In this document: one piece after another, positions 14,241 through 23,890 of the stretch
Position numbering within the stretch: position 1 is the first letter of the stretch
Layout of the letters: the number at the start of each line of letters is the position of its first letter
Source of the DNA: a virus
IMG/VR virus record: IMGVR_UViG_3300025326_000082
Location: 1-42,910 of that record
Length of the DNA stretch: 42,910 nt
Strand: one strand, 5' to 3'
Program-made: the position numbers and the translations under genes
Notes under the pieces: generated by a model
The model's database searches: none
The model's input: only the letters and a program-made list of their open reading frames with translations
Told to the model about the DNA's origin: nothing

Positions 14241-17200
14241 TTACTCCTTTTGAAGGTAGCGCCATTCACCGATGCTTATATTAGCCGCTCCACCAGATGC
14301 CGTGGCAGCAAGATTAAAAAATGGCGCTCTTGTTGCGTCTGATAAACCGGTAGGCAGATTTGTTGTGTGCGTCGCGATCAGAGTCTCATTTATGTAAAAC
14401 TCAGCTCTATCACCCGGATAAAACGCAAGGTAGCAGCTATAGTTCGATCCGACGGAAAGGACAGTACCCCAAATCGTTTGAGTTTCACCAGATCCGCCAC
14501 TATTGTGTGCATATATTCTCAGCTGAGAGGAGACAAACTTAACAACAAATCCCGCAGAGTACGAAGTGGTTGATGACGGAAGTTCTGTGCCAAGCCCCGC
14601 AAAAAATTCATTTTGACTGTTAAATGTTGCAGACGGCCTTAGAACAAACCTAAAAAATCTTACCTTGTCCCAGCTATGTTGAGTAAATATACCCGTATTC
14701 CATATTTTCTCCGCACGAGCCAGATCATCATCGGCGGCACCATGGCTGCCGTTACACGCAAAAGTTATAAGGCCTGTGCTGCCAAAAGTAACCGACCCAC
14801 CTGAAGATGTATTTACTGTGTATCCAGCCCCAGTTGTATTTAGCTGCTCTTGAAAATATAAGTCGTCAGATGTTATTGACTGAACAGATTGAATTTTTGT
14901 GTTTTCGCCAAGCGTTAAATCAGTACCATTAAAGCGGATATATTTTCCAGCAGTAGTATCACCAACATCCAATTGATAGACAGAGCTGCTGTACCCAAGG
15001 AAGAAGCCCGTTCCGCTTCCTGGAGTTGTCTTGCCACCTTTTACCGAGCCACCAGCAGACATGGTGATGCCGCCGCCGGTAATGGTTGTGCCAACGGTTA
15101 AAACGTTGTTGGTGGCATCTGCATCGGCTTGCCAAGCACCTGAAACACGCAATGAAACAGTTCTGGGCGTTGCATCGGTGTCAACCCAAATGTCGCCGTC
15201 AACTGGCGAAGATGGCGCTGATGCTTGGCGGTATATAACGTTTTTGGTTGCGCCCGTGGCAATGCCAGTAAGCTTCGTGCCCTCGGTTGAGTTGATGTCA
15301 CCAAGATCATTTGGGCGGTCGGTTAGGTTCGCATAGCCAGAGCCGCTTTGGATGACCAGTGTCCCTTGCAGTGTTAGCGTAGTCCCGTTCCACTGGACAA
15401 AGTTGCTGGCGTTGCCTTGAAATAAGAACGTCCCATCGTTAGCTATGTAAACTTTCCACGCCGAGCCATCGTAGTAGCCCAGGCGAGTTGAACTCATGTT
15501 GAGGCCCGTAGCGGCCGTGCCGGTCAGGTCGGCACCACGGATAACAGAGGCCACACGACCAGAAGAATTTAACCCCGTGGCGACACGGCCATCGGTTAGC
15601 TCGGTTGGCCTGCTGGTTAAATTTGTAGACCAGTTGGCGCCTAGTGTTGCGTTAAGATCGCCAGAATAAGATAGAGCAGTTGGGCGACCTGATGCATCAA
15701 GTGTTATTTCTCGTATAATTGCAAAATCGATCTCAACAGTTCCGGCAAGAGCACTGTAATTCGCGATGAATAGTGGCCTCACTGACCGTACGTTTGTGTG
15801 CAGGGCAGCTGGAGACAGTGGGTCACTGTGTGCTACGGTATCACCAGTTGCGGCGCTGCCCTTAAAATATCCAATATACTCAGTCCAAGATGATGGCACT
15901 GTGACTGCTGCTCCGGCTATATAGTGCTGGCTAGAATATGTGTTCACACCAGTCGCATTAACCAAAGTAACATCATCAGAGGCAACGCCCATTAACCCAA
16001 AATAACAAACACCGGTCCCTGCAGTTTGTCTGGCACGAAACCGAATCTCGTATAATTTATTTGGGTCTACGGCCGTTAACTTCTTGTGTGCACCCCAGAA
16101 CATATCATTACCGGAGTTGTTGCCAACACGAAGAATCCAACCACCACTTGCGTCAGAAACCCCAACTCGGCCCAACTCTGCAGAGCCATTATAATTTTGC
16201 CAATGTAGCTCAGCACCAACCACTCCAATATCATCTGTAAATAACGCCCCGCTGCTGTATTGGTTTAACATATAATAATCAGCGGGTTTATCACTGAAAT
16301 TACCGAACCCACTGCCACCAATAATGGTTATGTTTCCGCTTATGCTGGCGCCAGTCGCATTTAGAATACCCGCGGCAGTAACACTGAATGGTGATGTGGC
16401 GCCGTCGTACGTGCGAATGGCATAGTCAATTCCTGAAGCATTGTGCACCCCAATGCGAGTTTCATAAACACCTTGAGTAACACGGATAGATCCAGTTGTC
16501 TGAATGGTGAGCGTGGCAATCAAGACGCCGGTTGTAATTTTAGCGGCAGTAAGATTGGCAATCTTTGTTGAGTCAATTGCGTCACCAGCAATGTTGGCGT
16601 TGATAAACGCAAGATCAACTGGATCGACTGCTGTGGCCCATGGCCCAAGTCCAAGGTCTTCTGGATCAACCACAATTGCAGCAGTGCTAAACACAAGCTC
16701 ATCGGACATCTCGCCAGGACCAAAAGCGTCGTATGGCCGATACCGCAGATAGTAATTGATACCAGACTGTAGCCCAACAATTGTCAGAGCCGAATCAGCA
16801 CCTTGCAAAATACGATTCAAATCGTCTGGAGTAAACGACGGAGTTGTGTCCAGCCACACCTCCATCCCCGCAAAGTCAGCATCAGTTGGGCGATTATAGC
16901 TAAACTTCGCCGAGTAAGCACCCTCGACGATGTTGACTCCTGTAATGTTGTCAGGAGCTGGGTTTCGAACAGTTATCTTCGCTGGGCGTTGGCTTGAGCG
17001 GTTTTGGCGAGACCACTGATAAACCTCAAATAACAGCTCACGGCGTGGGCCAGCGAGTGAACGATAATGGGTTACGTCAGCCCGATTGCTATCTTCCTCG
17101 TTCATGGCCAAGTCATAAGTAAACTGAGGGGTTGTCCTAACAGCTTCTCGCAGTATTTCTCCGTTATCCGCGTCATAAACTAGAACTTGGTAATGGCTAA

Positions 17201-20200
17201 AATACTGGTCTTGTGGACCACTACCTGCTGGGCGACCTGTAATTGGGTCAAGCCACTCGCGGTCAGACGACCGACGCCAAGCTACAGTTACATTGGGACC
17301 GGTAAAATCGGTGTTGTTACCCTGGCCGGCAATTTCAAGGCCTGTCACGTTAGGTACAACTAAAACAACTGGAACTTGGTCGTCATCTGGATGGTCGTTG
17401 ATCAAGTCAGTCACGGTGATTGTAGCCCGCACGCCATGACCAGATTCGACCGCATTTACGGTGATAGATCGTGCCTCAAATTCGTAGGTTGTTCCATCGC
17501 TTGGAACAACTACAACGCCCTCGTCATCTGCGGCTGTTCCGTACTGCCAACTTTCTTGGCCCACAACTCGGTAATAAATTTTTGCGTAGCTGTAGTTGTC
17601 ATCAGCCGGTGGTGTGATAAGAACCTCAATGCTTGACAATGTTCCAGCTGGAGTTGGCGGTGTATTGGTCGCCTCACTCAATGAAATGGAGAGAACAGGA
17701 CGTGCTTCTTCCGGCGGGTCTTCAGTCGGAGTGTTAACTGGTGGAACAAAGATTGCCCGTGCTGCACCACCAAAGCCTGACATATCAGGCGGCGTCATGC
17801 CATACCCAATGTAGAATGAATGGCGTGGGCTTTCACCCAACCCATCCTGTGAAAATGCGACCACTGGAGAACTTGCCACGCTTGGAGGAGGTCCACCTAA
17901 GCCAATACCAAATTTCGCGGTGACCTGTTCAATTTCTGGAATGTCATTGATCAAACCATCAATGATAAACAGGGCTACTCCAGGTGCGCCACCCGCGCCC
18001 CAACCACCGTCAAATCCATTGGCTGACGGACCACTTGCGTTGCCGTAGGTGTAGAGAGTTGAGCGGATGCCATCGCCGCCGCTTACATCGACGTCACCAT
18101 TAACACCAAAGCTATGCCCGCGGCTGATGCATTTAAACGAGGCGCCACCATTACCACCAGCACCACCAGCTGAATGGGTTTCAACAGACGAGCCGCTAAA
18201 GAAGTCCTCCTCCCACATTGAATTGTGGCCAGTAGATCCAGATGTTCCCATCATTGAGTCTGGGATACCGGTAATCGTGTTTGTGGCCGCATCAAATGCG
18301 ATGTTGAAATTTGGGACTGTTGTTACAGCTCCTTCAACAGTATACCCCGCAATGCTATTGTAAGAAGTTCTGGGTGCAACCCCTTTTAATCCGCCACCAG
18401 AGACAGTTGGACCAATGTATCCAGCGGTACCGAGATTCTTCGTGTCAAACAGGCCACCTGGTGCCGGCAGTGGTTCATCGACGGCGTCAGAATCTGACCA
18501 CGGAAGTGCGGCCGCACCTGTGAGGCCACGACCTTTACCGTTGTATTTTCCGTTGGTTTGATTATGGCCGAGCACCCACAGCTCAACGTTGTTGAAAATT
18601 GGCAAATCAACGCCGTCATCCAACTGCAGATCGCCAAGATAGTAATAGCGGCCAGCCGCGAACGTGGCCCCACCAACAATCCCCGTGCCACCTGTGATAT
18701 GGCCCACACCACCGCTAGGAACAATTGTCACACCAGCGTAAGTTGCGAGGTTAACCCCTAGGGCGGAATAGGCGGCATCTGGGATGACAGCATCATCAGG
18801 GGTTTCGCCTGGCTCATCCGGGTCCTCAGGCGCAATTGGCCCTGCTGGGGCTGTTGAGGCAAAGAGCTTAAACTCAACCTCACCAGTTTCCCAGTTGATG
18901 GCTACCCGTTGAACTTCAAAAACACGATTCAATACCCCACCAGTCATGGGGTCTTTAATTGATGGCAAGTCCCCCAGAACTAAATCGCCAACCTCAAGAT
19001 GCATCATCCAAGGTTGACAAACTACAGTCATGATCATTGGAGGGCCAGCGAATCGATCACGCGCGCGGTCAAACATCCCTTCCAACGTTGTCGACGTATG
19101 GCGCGAACCGTGAAGCCCACGGAATGCCATCTTTGTAGGAACTGTTTTCTTATTCTTCGCAATGCTGGTATTATCACGAAGAATCTTCTGCCTGGTCAGT
19201 TTATTTCTGGTATGGTCCCAATTCCATTCAATTGTGATGAGGTTGCGAATCGATTTTTCGTCTAAGTGTACTTCAGATGGCTTAATGACACATGAGGTAT
19301 CCAAGCGCGCGACGTATGGTGAACCCGCAAGAACGTTTGTTAGACGCTCAATTCCAAGCTCACCATTTGAATAAACAACTGGCGCCGATGTTGCCAACGC
19401 GTGACACTGCTCTTGCAGCCATTGCTTGGCATCGGTTTCCTTTTCGCCTACAAATCGAACAATGAACGAATTTTCTGGGGTGCTAATGTCCCAGATATCA
19501 CTACCAAACCCAACAAAATCAGAAGTTCTGATCAAACTACTGTTAATTCCGCAATTCCACTTTGTAGGAAATGATTTTCCAGGTTCAGTATAGTAAGAGC
19601 CTGTTAAAATGCCAAGCATTAACTCAATCAACGGCATTTCAAGATAGACAACTGAGGAGACTTCAGTTCCACGTCCTTCACGAGAATTGGTTTCAGCTTT
19701 ATGTTCTGCTGGAACTGTGTTTAGCGCTCCACGACCAGTGGCCCCGTCAACAACAAAGCAAAGACCAAGTGTTCCGTCAGTTGTAGTATCATTCCAACGA
19801 ATAATTTCCTTGTCAATTTGAAGATACCCTACCTCATCACCCACCGCGTCAGTGAATGTTGGGCCATGAAACATTTTCTCCCACCCAGTAACCGAATAGA
19901 CAGGAACAAGAAGCTGCGTTGGCGTCATATTGGCGCTCAACGTGGTTACATCGGGGGTGAAGATATCAACTCTCTCAAATCGTTGAATATCTGAGCACTT
20001 AAAGTCATACTCATTTCCATCGATAAAGAGGTCATCAATGATTTGGGTTTGGACGTTATTAGTTTCAATGTCGGCCCAGGACATTCCGACGTACCCAAAA
20101 TAGGCACGAACAACGCGGTGGCGTAGACCCATGCCCATTACGTCATAATCATTGATTAACGTAGTAAGTGAGCCATCAAAATCAATGACACGAAACGCGT

Positions 20201-20435
20201 AATCACCAATGGTGCTTGAGTTGCGCTCAGGTTGAATTTCAAGGCTGGTTCCATTTTGGTCTGATAACCAACCATCAAATACAGTGAAACCACCTGGAAT
20301 GGTAACGGCGTCAGCGCGGGATGTAAGATAAAACTTTTCAGACCCCGCGTCATTCATAGAAATTTCGATGACGGTGATAGGCTCGTTATCAAGTCTGTAA
20401 TAGTATTCGGCAAAAGCGGGGGAAATTGTACGCAT
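14241..20435 (-). CDS. Tail tip / host specificity protein J-like, 2064 aa
   Basis: 2064 residues, nearly twice lambda J. Order seen: residues 1-600 a hub/baseplate region; about 640-820 Gly-rich low-complexity beta region (SAGGAGGNGGASF); about 910-1015, 1030-1140 and 1160-1250 three fibronectin-III-like domains (e.g. SYAKIYYRVVGQESWQYG, FSYNRPTDADFAGMEVWLD); a coil segment with GDAIDSTKIANLTAAKITTG typical of J/central fibres; about 1420-1575 a carbohydrate-binding-like jelly roll (WILRVGNNSG...LYEIRFRARQ); C-terminal about 1860-2064 a LamG-like beta sandwich. It forms the tail hub and central fibre and recognises the receptor. Gene order (TMP, small tail protein, J) supports it. Confidence 0.88.
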   Translation of the reverse strand: MRTISPAFAEYYYRLDNEPITVIEISMNDAGSEKFYLTSRADAVTIPGGFTVFDGWLSDQNGTSLEIQPERNSSTIGDYAFRVIDFDGSLTTLINDYDVMGMGLRHRVVRAYFGYVGMSWADIETNNVQTQIIDDLFIDGNEYDFKCSDIQRFERVDIFTPDVTTLSANMTPTQLLVPVYSVTGWEKMFHGPTFTDAVGDEVGYLQIDKEIIRWNDTTTDGTLGLCFVVDGATGRGALNTVPAEHKAETNSREGRGTEVSSVVYLEMPLIELMLGILTGSYYTEPGKSFPTKWNCGINSSLIRTSDFVGFGSDIWDISTPENSFIVRFVGEKETDAKQWLQEQCHALATSAPVVYSNGELGIERLTNVLAGSPYVARLDTSCVIKPSEVHLDEKSIRNLITIEWNWDHTRNKLTRQKILRDNTSIAKNKKTVPTKMAFRGLHGSRHTSTTLEGMFDRARDRFAGPPMIMTVVCQPWMMHLEVGDLVLGDLPSIKDPMTGGVLNRVFEVQRVAINWETGEVEFKLFASTAPAGPIAPEDPDEPGETPDDAVIPDAAYSALGVNLATYAGVTIVPSGGVGHITGGTGIVGGATFAAGRYYYLGDLQLDDGVDLPIFNNVELWVLGHNQTNGKYNGKGRGLTGAAALPWSDSDAVDEPLPAPGGLFDTKNLGTAGYIGPTVSGGGLKGVAPRTSYNSIAGYTVEGAVTTVPNFNIAFDAATNTITGIPDSMMGTSGSTGHNSMWEEDFFSGSSVETHSAGGAGGNGGASFKCISRGHSFGVNGDVDVSGGDGIRSTLYTYGNASGPSANGFDGGWGAGGAPGVALFIIDGLINDIPEIEQVTAKFGIGLGGPPPSVASSPVVAFSQDGLGESPRHSFYIGYGMTPPDMSGFGGAARAIFVPPVNTPTEDPPEEARPVLSISLSEATNTPPTPAGTLSSIEVLITPPADDNYSYAKIYYRVVGQESWQYGTAADDEGVVVVPSDGTTYEFEARSITVNAVESGHGVRATITVTDLINDHPDDDQVPVVLVVPNVTGLEIAGQGNNTDFTGPNVTVAWRRSSDREWLDPITGRPAGSGPQDQYFSHYQVLVYDADNGEILREAVRTTPQFTYDLAMNEEDSNRADVTHYRSLAGPRRELLFEVYQWSRQNRSSQRPAKITVRNPAPDNITGVNIVEGAYSAKFSYNRPTDADFAGMEVWLDTTPSFTPDDLNRILQGADSALTIVGLQSGINYYLRYRPYDAFGPGEMSDELVFSTAAIVVDPEDLGLGPWATAVDPVDLAFINANIAGDAIDSTKIANLTAAKITTGVLIATLTIQTTGSIRVTQGVYETRIGVHNASGIDYAIRTYDGATSPFSVTAAGILNATGASISGNITIIGGSGFGNFSDKPADYYMLNQYSSGALFTDDIGVVGAELHWQNYNGSAELGRVGVSDASGGWILRVGNNSGNDMFWGAHKKLTAVDPNKLYEIRFRARQTAGTGVCYFGLMGVASDDVTLVNATGVNTYSSQHYIAGAAVTVPSSWTEYIGYFKGSAATGDTVAHSDPLSPAALHTNVRSVRPLFIANYSALAGTVEIDFAIIREITLDASGRPTALSYSGDLNATLGANWSTNLTSRPTELTDGRVATGLNSSGRVASVIRGADLTGTAATGLNMSSTRLGYYDGSAWKVYIANDGTFLFQGNASNFVQWNGTTLTLQGTLVIQSGSGYANLTDRPNDLGDINSTEGTKLTGIATGATKNVIYRQASAPSSPVDGDIWVDTDATPRTVSLRVSGAWQADADATNNVLTVGTTITGGGITMSAGGSVKGGKTTPGSGTGFFLGYSSSVYQLDVGDTTAGKYIRFNGTDLTLGENTKIQSVQSITSDDLYFQEQLNTTGAGYTVNTSSGGSVTFGSTGLITFACNGSHGAADDDLARAEKIWNTGIFTQHSWDKVRFFRFVLRPSATFNSQNEFFAGLGTELPSSTTSYSAGFVVKFVSSQLRIYAHNSGGSGETQTIWGTVLSVGSNYSCYLAFYPGDRAEFYINETLIATHTTNLPTGLSDATRAPFFNLAATASGGAANISIGEWRYLQKE

Positions 20436-20437
20436 TA

Positions 20438-20842
20438 TCAGATCCCGATTGCGTTAAAGGACAAGCTGATATATTCGGTCACTTCCAACCGATTTTCTTT
20501 AATTGCTTTGCTAACCATCTTCATATTAGTTTCAACATCGGGAGAGGCAATTGAGCCATACACATCTACTGAGAAAGACGACCCATCAAGCACCGATGAG
20601 TAAAACTCTCGAAGCTGGTCAAGCTCTAGCTCATTAACAAACACGGTTGTGAAAACCCATGGGACCCGTATAAAATGAGTCCACCGTGAAAAAATCCCAT
20701 TTAACGATTCACGGTCTATGAAATTGCCTTCAAGACCACGGTCAATAACCTGCATGCCAATTTCAAAAGTATAGAGCACACCTGCGGAGTGGCCAGACAT
20801 TAGCATGCCGCGATCTTTGGCTGTGTATGTAAAGACACTCAT
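20438..20842 (-). CDS. Minor tail protein (distal tail type)
   Basis: 134 residues, beta-rich, between tape measure and J-like gene, the slot of lambda M/L or of distal-tail proteins. It contains RWTHFIRVPWVFTTVFVN and ends with a strand (VTEYISLSFNAIGI). Overlaps the TMP stop as ATGA. Named by position; no diagnostic motif. Confidence 0.65.
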   Translation of the reverse strand: MSVFTYTAKDRGMLMSGHSAGVLYTFEIGMQVIDRGLEGNFIDRESLNGIFSRWTHFIRVPWVFTTVFVNELELDQLREFYSSVLDGSSFSVDVYGSIASPDVETNMKMVSKAIKENRLEVTEYISLSFNAIGI

Positions 20843-23133
20843 GTCCCAGTACCTCTTAACCGCATTCCGTTGGTTGTGTTTTCTTCAATCAGCACAAAAT
20901 CGGCTTTGCCGATTAGCTCTTTGAATTCGTTAAAGATCTTTTTGGCATCATTTCCTTGAATTCCGCCGTAGATATTGATTGTCGGGCCTTGTTGCGCGAC
21001 AGCCTGTTGCTGTGGTGCCATTGTTAAACCTGACGTTGGAACACTTGCGGCTGCACCACCCATCGCTCCAGCTGAGGACGATACCGAACCTCCACCTGCC
21101 CCGCCGCCACCGTATGACGTTCCACGAATGCGATTGACCTGAGACAAGGCATTCAACCAAATCAATCCTGCAAAAATGGGGCCCATCGGCCAACCCCATT
21201 CAAGGGCTTTCGCTGCGCCAACGCCGGCCGACACAAGGGCGTTTGAAATACCAGCAGCTTTGTTTAACTCAAATTGCTTCCGACTCTCACGCGCTCCGCT
21301 GGCTGTCATCTGGACCAGCATGCCCGTGTACGTCAGTGCCTGCGCGTCCCACGAAGCTCCTTGAACTTCTTCAATGGCGTCAAGGTAGCTCTTATACTCA
21401 TTGACCTGTTCATGGCCAAACGCACGAACCATTCTATTTTCTTGTTCGCGGTATTCTCTTAGCTTGGTAAGGCGGTCAAGTTCAACCTTGTCAAGCAAGG
21501 CAATTTTTTCGTCCGCAAGCAGTTGTTCGTTGCTTCGAATAATTTCAAGACGTTCTTGATACTCATTTTCAATTTGCTCCGTTTCATTCATCAATGATTC
21601 ACGGAGGTTGTCAATATCCTTGCTACGAAGAGTCTCAATTTCTTCGTTCATCTTTTCTTCGTTGCGGACCATTAGGTCCAGCTGACGGGCACTTCCAGCG
21701 TCGGTATTCTCCAAGATGATTGCTTGGCGACGCTCATAAGAGGCCCGAATTGCCTCTTCTTCCGTGGCAAGTTGTTCGATAAGCGATTCAAATTCTTTTT
21801 CGCGCTGTTTCTTCTCAGAAGAACCCTCAGTCCGACCACGAGGAGCACCAGTGCGGAATTCAGCCAAACGATCAGACCCCTCAGCAGCTTGGCGACGGGC
21901 ATCACGTAGTTGATCGTACGACTGGCGAGCTTGGTCAGCCGCTTGGATTTGATCACGGAACGACTGAAGGGCGGCATCCCGCTCCTGTACAATTAAGTCG
22001 ATGCTCTCAAACCGCGCTGAGTTGCTCGTCTCCCAACGGTTGGCAATTCCCTCAAGAACGGCATCTGCATCCTTGTTATTCTGGATGAATACCTCATCGA
22101 TGACAGCGCCAGCTTTATCAAAAACACTTGCTGTCTCAACAGCCAGAATTTGAAGGAGACTACGGGTATTCTCAACCCAGTTTGTGGCTGCATCGGTCAA
22201 AAATGAGAAGAGACCTTCGCCTTCCGTTCCAATAATTTCCCATGTTTGTGAAAAGATCTCACCAACAATCTCAGCGCCATTGGAGATGTCCTTCGCCCAA
22301 CCGTCAAACTTTCCAAGGATAGCCCCGAGGTATCCCTCAATCTGACCACTGGCGATCATATCAGTCAGCTCTTGGATTCCTGACGTGGCACCTCGGATGA
22401 TGTCCTCGAATATCTCGCCAGCGCCTAGCTCACTGATGCTCATGAAGAGTTGATCAGTTGCGTCGCCTAGGTTGGAGAGCGCTCCGTTTAAGGTATCGGC
22501 TTGGCGTGCCATCGCCCCAGCAAACTCGACTTCTCCAATTCGCTGTAGGTATTCCTCAATCTCTCCAGCCTCTTTACGAACTGTAGTTGCAACGCCACGG
22601 AACGTAAAGGTGACGTTATCACCCTCTTGGCGAGCCTTGATGCCAAATTCCTTCAGGCGCTCAAACTCACCTGTGGACGCATCTGCAACCGCTTCAATAA
22701 GCTGGTTGAGCTCCTTGCCCATTGCCGACGCGGTATTGCCGTATGCACGTAGTGCTTTTTCAGATGGGCTGAGACCAAGGTTGGTCAGTTTAATGAAGGC
22801 GTCAGTTGCCTGCTCAACACTGTATGGCGTGGTGGCGGCAAAATCCTTCAAAGCGTCGAAGGCAACCGCAGCTCGTTGAGCAGAGCCGGTGGCCGTTTCT
22901 AACTGTGCTTGTAGTTGTTGGAACCGACGCGTGACGTCGACAAACTTAACAAATGCCGCGGTGGCCGTTCCGACAATGGCGACGCGACCAATAAACTTGC
23001 CCATTTGGTCGGCAAATTTATTGGTCGCTTTTTCAGCTCGTTCACCAGAATTCGCAAGGCCGTTAAGGTCCTTGGTGGTCTGTGTAACGCCACGAGATTT
23101 AGCTACTACTTCTAACTCAGCAACATCAGTCAC
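20839..23133 (-). CDS. Tape measure protein
   Basis: 764 residues, long helical. N-terminal about 60-200 has the tape-measure N-terminal signature (QAQLETATGSAQRAAVAFDAL ... TPYSVEQATDAFIKLTNLGL, then FGIKARQEG). Long coiled coil 370-590 rich in Glu/Gln/Arg, a hydrophobic patch (AGISNALVSAGVGAAKALEWG) and a Gly/Ser/Ala-rich end. It sets tail length; 764 residues would give a tail of roughly 110 nm by the usual about 0.15 nm per residue rule (inference). Start overlaps the end of the frameshifted chaperone. Confidence 0.9.
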   Translation of the reverse strand: MTDVAELEVVAKSRGVTQTTKDLNGLANSGERAEKATNKFADQMGKFIGRVAIVGTATAAFVKFVDVTRRFQQLQAQLETATGSAQRAAVAFDALKDFAATTPYSVEQATDAFIKLTNLGLSPSEKALRAYGNTASAMGKELNQLIEAVADASTGEFERLKEFGIKARQEGDNVTFTFRGVATTVRKEAGEIEEYLQRIGEVEFAGAMARQADTLNGALSNLGDATDQLFMSISELGAGEIFEDIIRGATSGIQELTDMIASGQIEGYLGAILGKFDGWAKDISNGAEIVGEIFSQTWEIIGTEGEGLFSFLTDAATNWVENTRSLLQILAVETASVFDKAGAVIDEVFIQNNKDADAVLEGIANRWETSNSARFESIDLIVQERDAALQSFRDQIQAADQARQSYDQLRDARRQAAEGSDRLAEFRTGAPRGRTEGSSEKKQREKEFESLIEQLATEEEAIRASYERRQAIILENTDAGSARQLDLMVRNEEKMNEEIETLRSKDIDNLRESLMNETEQIENEYQERLEIIRSNEQLLADEKIALLDKVELDRLTKLREYREQENRMVRAFGHEQVNEYKSYLDAIEEVQGASWDAQALTYTGMLVQMTASGARESRKQFELNKAAGISNALVSAGVGAAKALEWGWPMGPIFAGLIWLNALSQVNRIRGTSYGGGGAGGGSVSSSAGAMGGAAASVPTSGLTMAPQQQAVAQQGPTINIYGGIQGNDAKKIFNEFKELIGKADFVLIEENTTNGMRLRGTGT

Positions 23134-23889
23134 TTAGCATCACCTCGCGTCGAACTCGATCCAGGTCCTTTAGGAGTTTCACCTCCCAAGGTTCCAATTC
23201 ACGGCGTGTCAAACGGGCCCACGCTTCAATCTCATTAAATGACAGTTGAACATCGCCTGGTACAATCTCCACGAACCACTCCCAAAGATACTGACATTCA
23301 GTTGGGAGTGGCTCATGCTGCTCTAATTCTTTTGGCAACGTACCAGTCTGTTTATAAATTTGTTGCAGGTGAACTTTAAGCGATGTTTTACTATCTTTCG
23401 GCCTCTTTAATAATCGAAACTCCCGCCGAGCATACTCAATTATTTGATCGGCGGCGAACTGAAAAAACGGATGCGGTTTCCAGCAAACCTATCAATCTCT
23501 TCAGATATCTGAGGAGCACGAAGTAAAAAATCGCGAAGAGAATGTTCGTTGAACGGCTTATCGAAATTCCACCCCGATACCAACGACACAATTTCATCCA
23601 TCTGGCATTGTTCAATTTTCTTTGCACGTTCATCATCATCTTTAATGGCCGCGATTCGAATAGCGTTACGCATATTGCGTTGATGAACACGGCGGTACTC
23701 ATCTGAGTCAATGCCACGCACAACAAGGTACTTCTTGGTTGCGCGGCCGTCAGGGCGTGCCAAAAACATTTGTCGACCAGCGTTGGCCTCTTCACGAGTG
23801 CAAAAGTCATCAAGTGATAGGTCATCCTGCTGATCGATGTCAACAGTTTCTTCTTTCTGGTCGACTTTGGGTTGGTCTTGATTTTCCAT
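23126..23889 (-). CDS. Tail assembly chaperone, -1 frameshift product (GpGT-like)
   Basis: No start codon with a ribosome site leads into the second frame (the first available start is TTG 23338), and its frame joins the upstream chaperone by a -1 shift at TTTTTTC (23461-23467). The shifted frame is open from 23461 to the stop at 23126-23128: 143 residues of the first protein plus 111 of the extension, 254 in all. The extension ends in a domain (PTECQYLWEWFVEIV...RLTRRELEPWEV) characteristic of the DUF1799/gpT-type part. Lambda G/GT logic: the fusion recruits the tail tube subunit, the short form coats the tape measure. Coordinates span both frames. Confidence 0.85.
23440..23889 (-). CDS. Tail assembly chaperone, short form (GpG-like)
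   Basis: 149 residues from ATG 23889, ending at the TAA 23440-23442 in the unshifted frame (GNRIRFFSSPPIK). Helical and acidic with AGRQMFLARPDGRATKKYLVV and a DDDERAKKIEQC central helix, as in phage tail tube assembly chaperones. It lies between the tail tube gene and the tape measure. It shares residues 1-143 with the fusion. Confidence 0.85.
   Translation of the reverse strand: MENQDQPKVDQKEETVDIDQQDDLSLDDFCTREEANAGRQMFLARPDGRATKKYLVVRGIDSDEYRRVHQRNMRNAIRIAAIKDDDERAKKIEQCQMDEIVSLVSGWNFDKPFNEHSLRDFLLRAPQISEEIDRFAGNRIRFFSSPPIK
23461..23467 (-). promoter_or_regulatory. Programmed -1 ribosomal frameshift slippery site
   Basis: On the minus strand the codons CGT TTT TTC form the canonical X XXY YYZ heptamer T TTT TTC, in frame with the chaperone. 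Slippage gives TTT TTT followed by CAG and opens the 111-codon extension. Six codons later the unshifted frame stops, typical of tail chaperone frameshift sites. Confidence 0.85.
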
Positions 23890-23890
23890 G

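Noticed and set aside
23126-23338. Independent 70-residue gene
   Set aside because: Its only start is a TTG without a ribosome site, and the frame is open upstream to the slippery heptamer; it is the frameshift extension.
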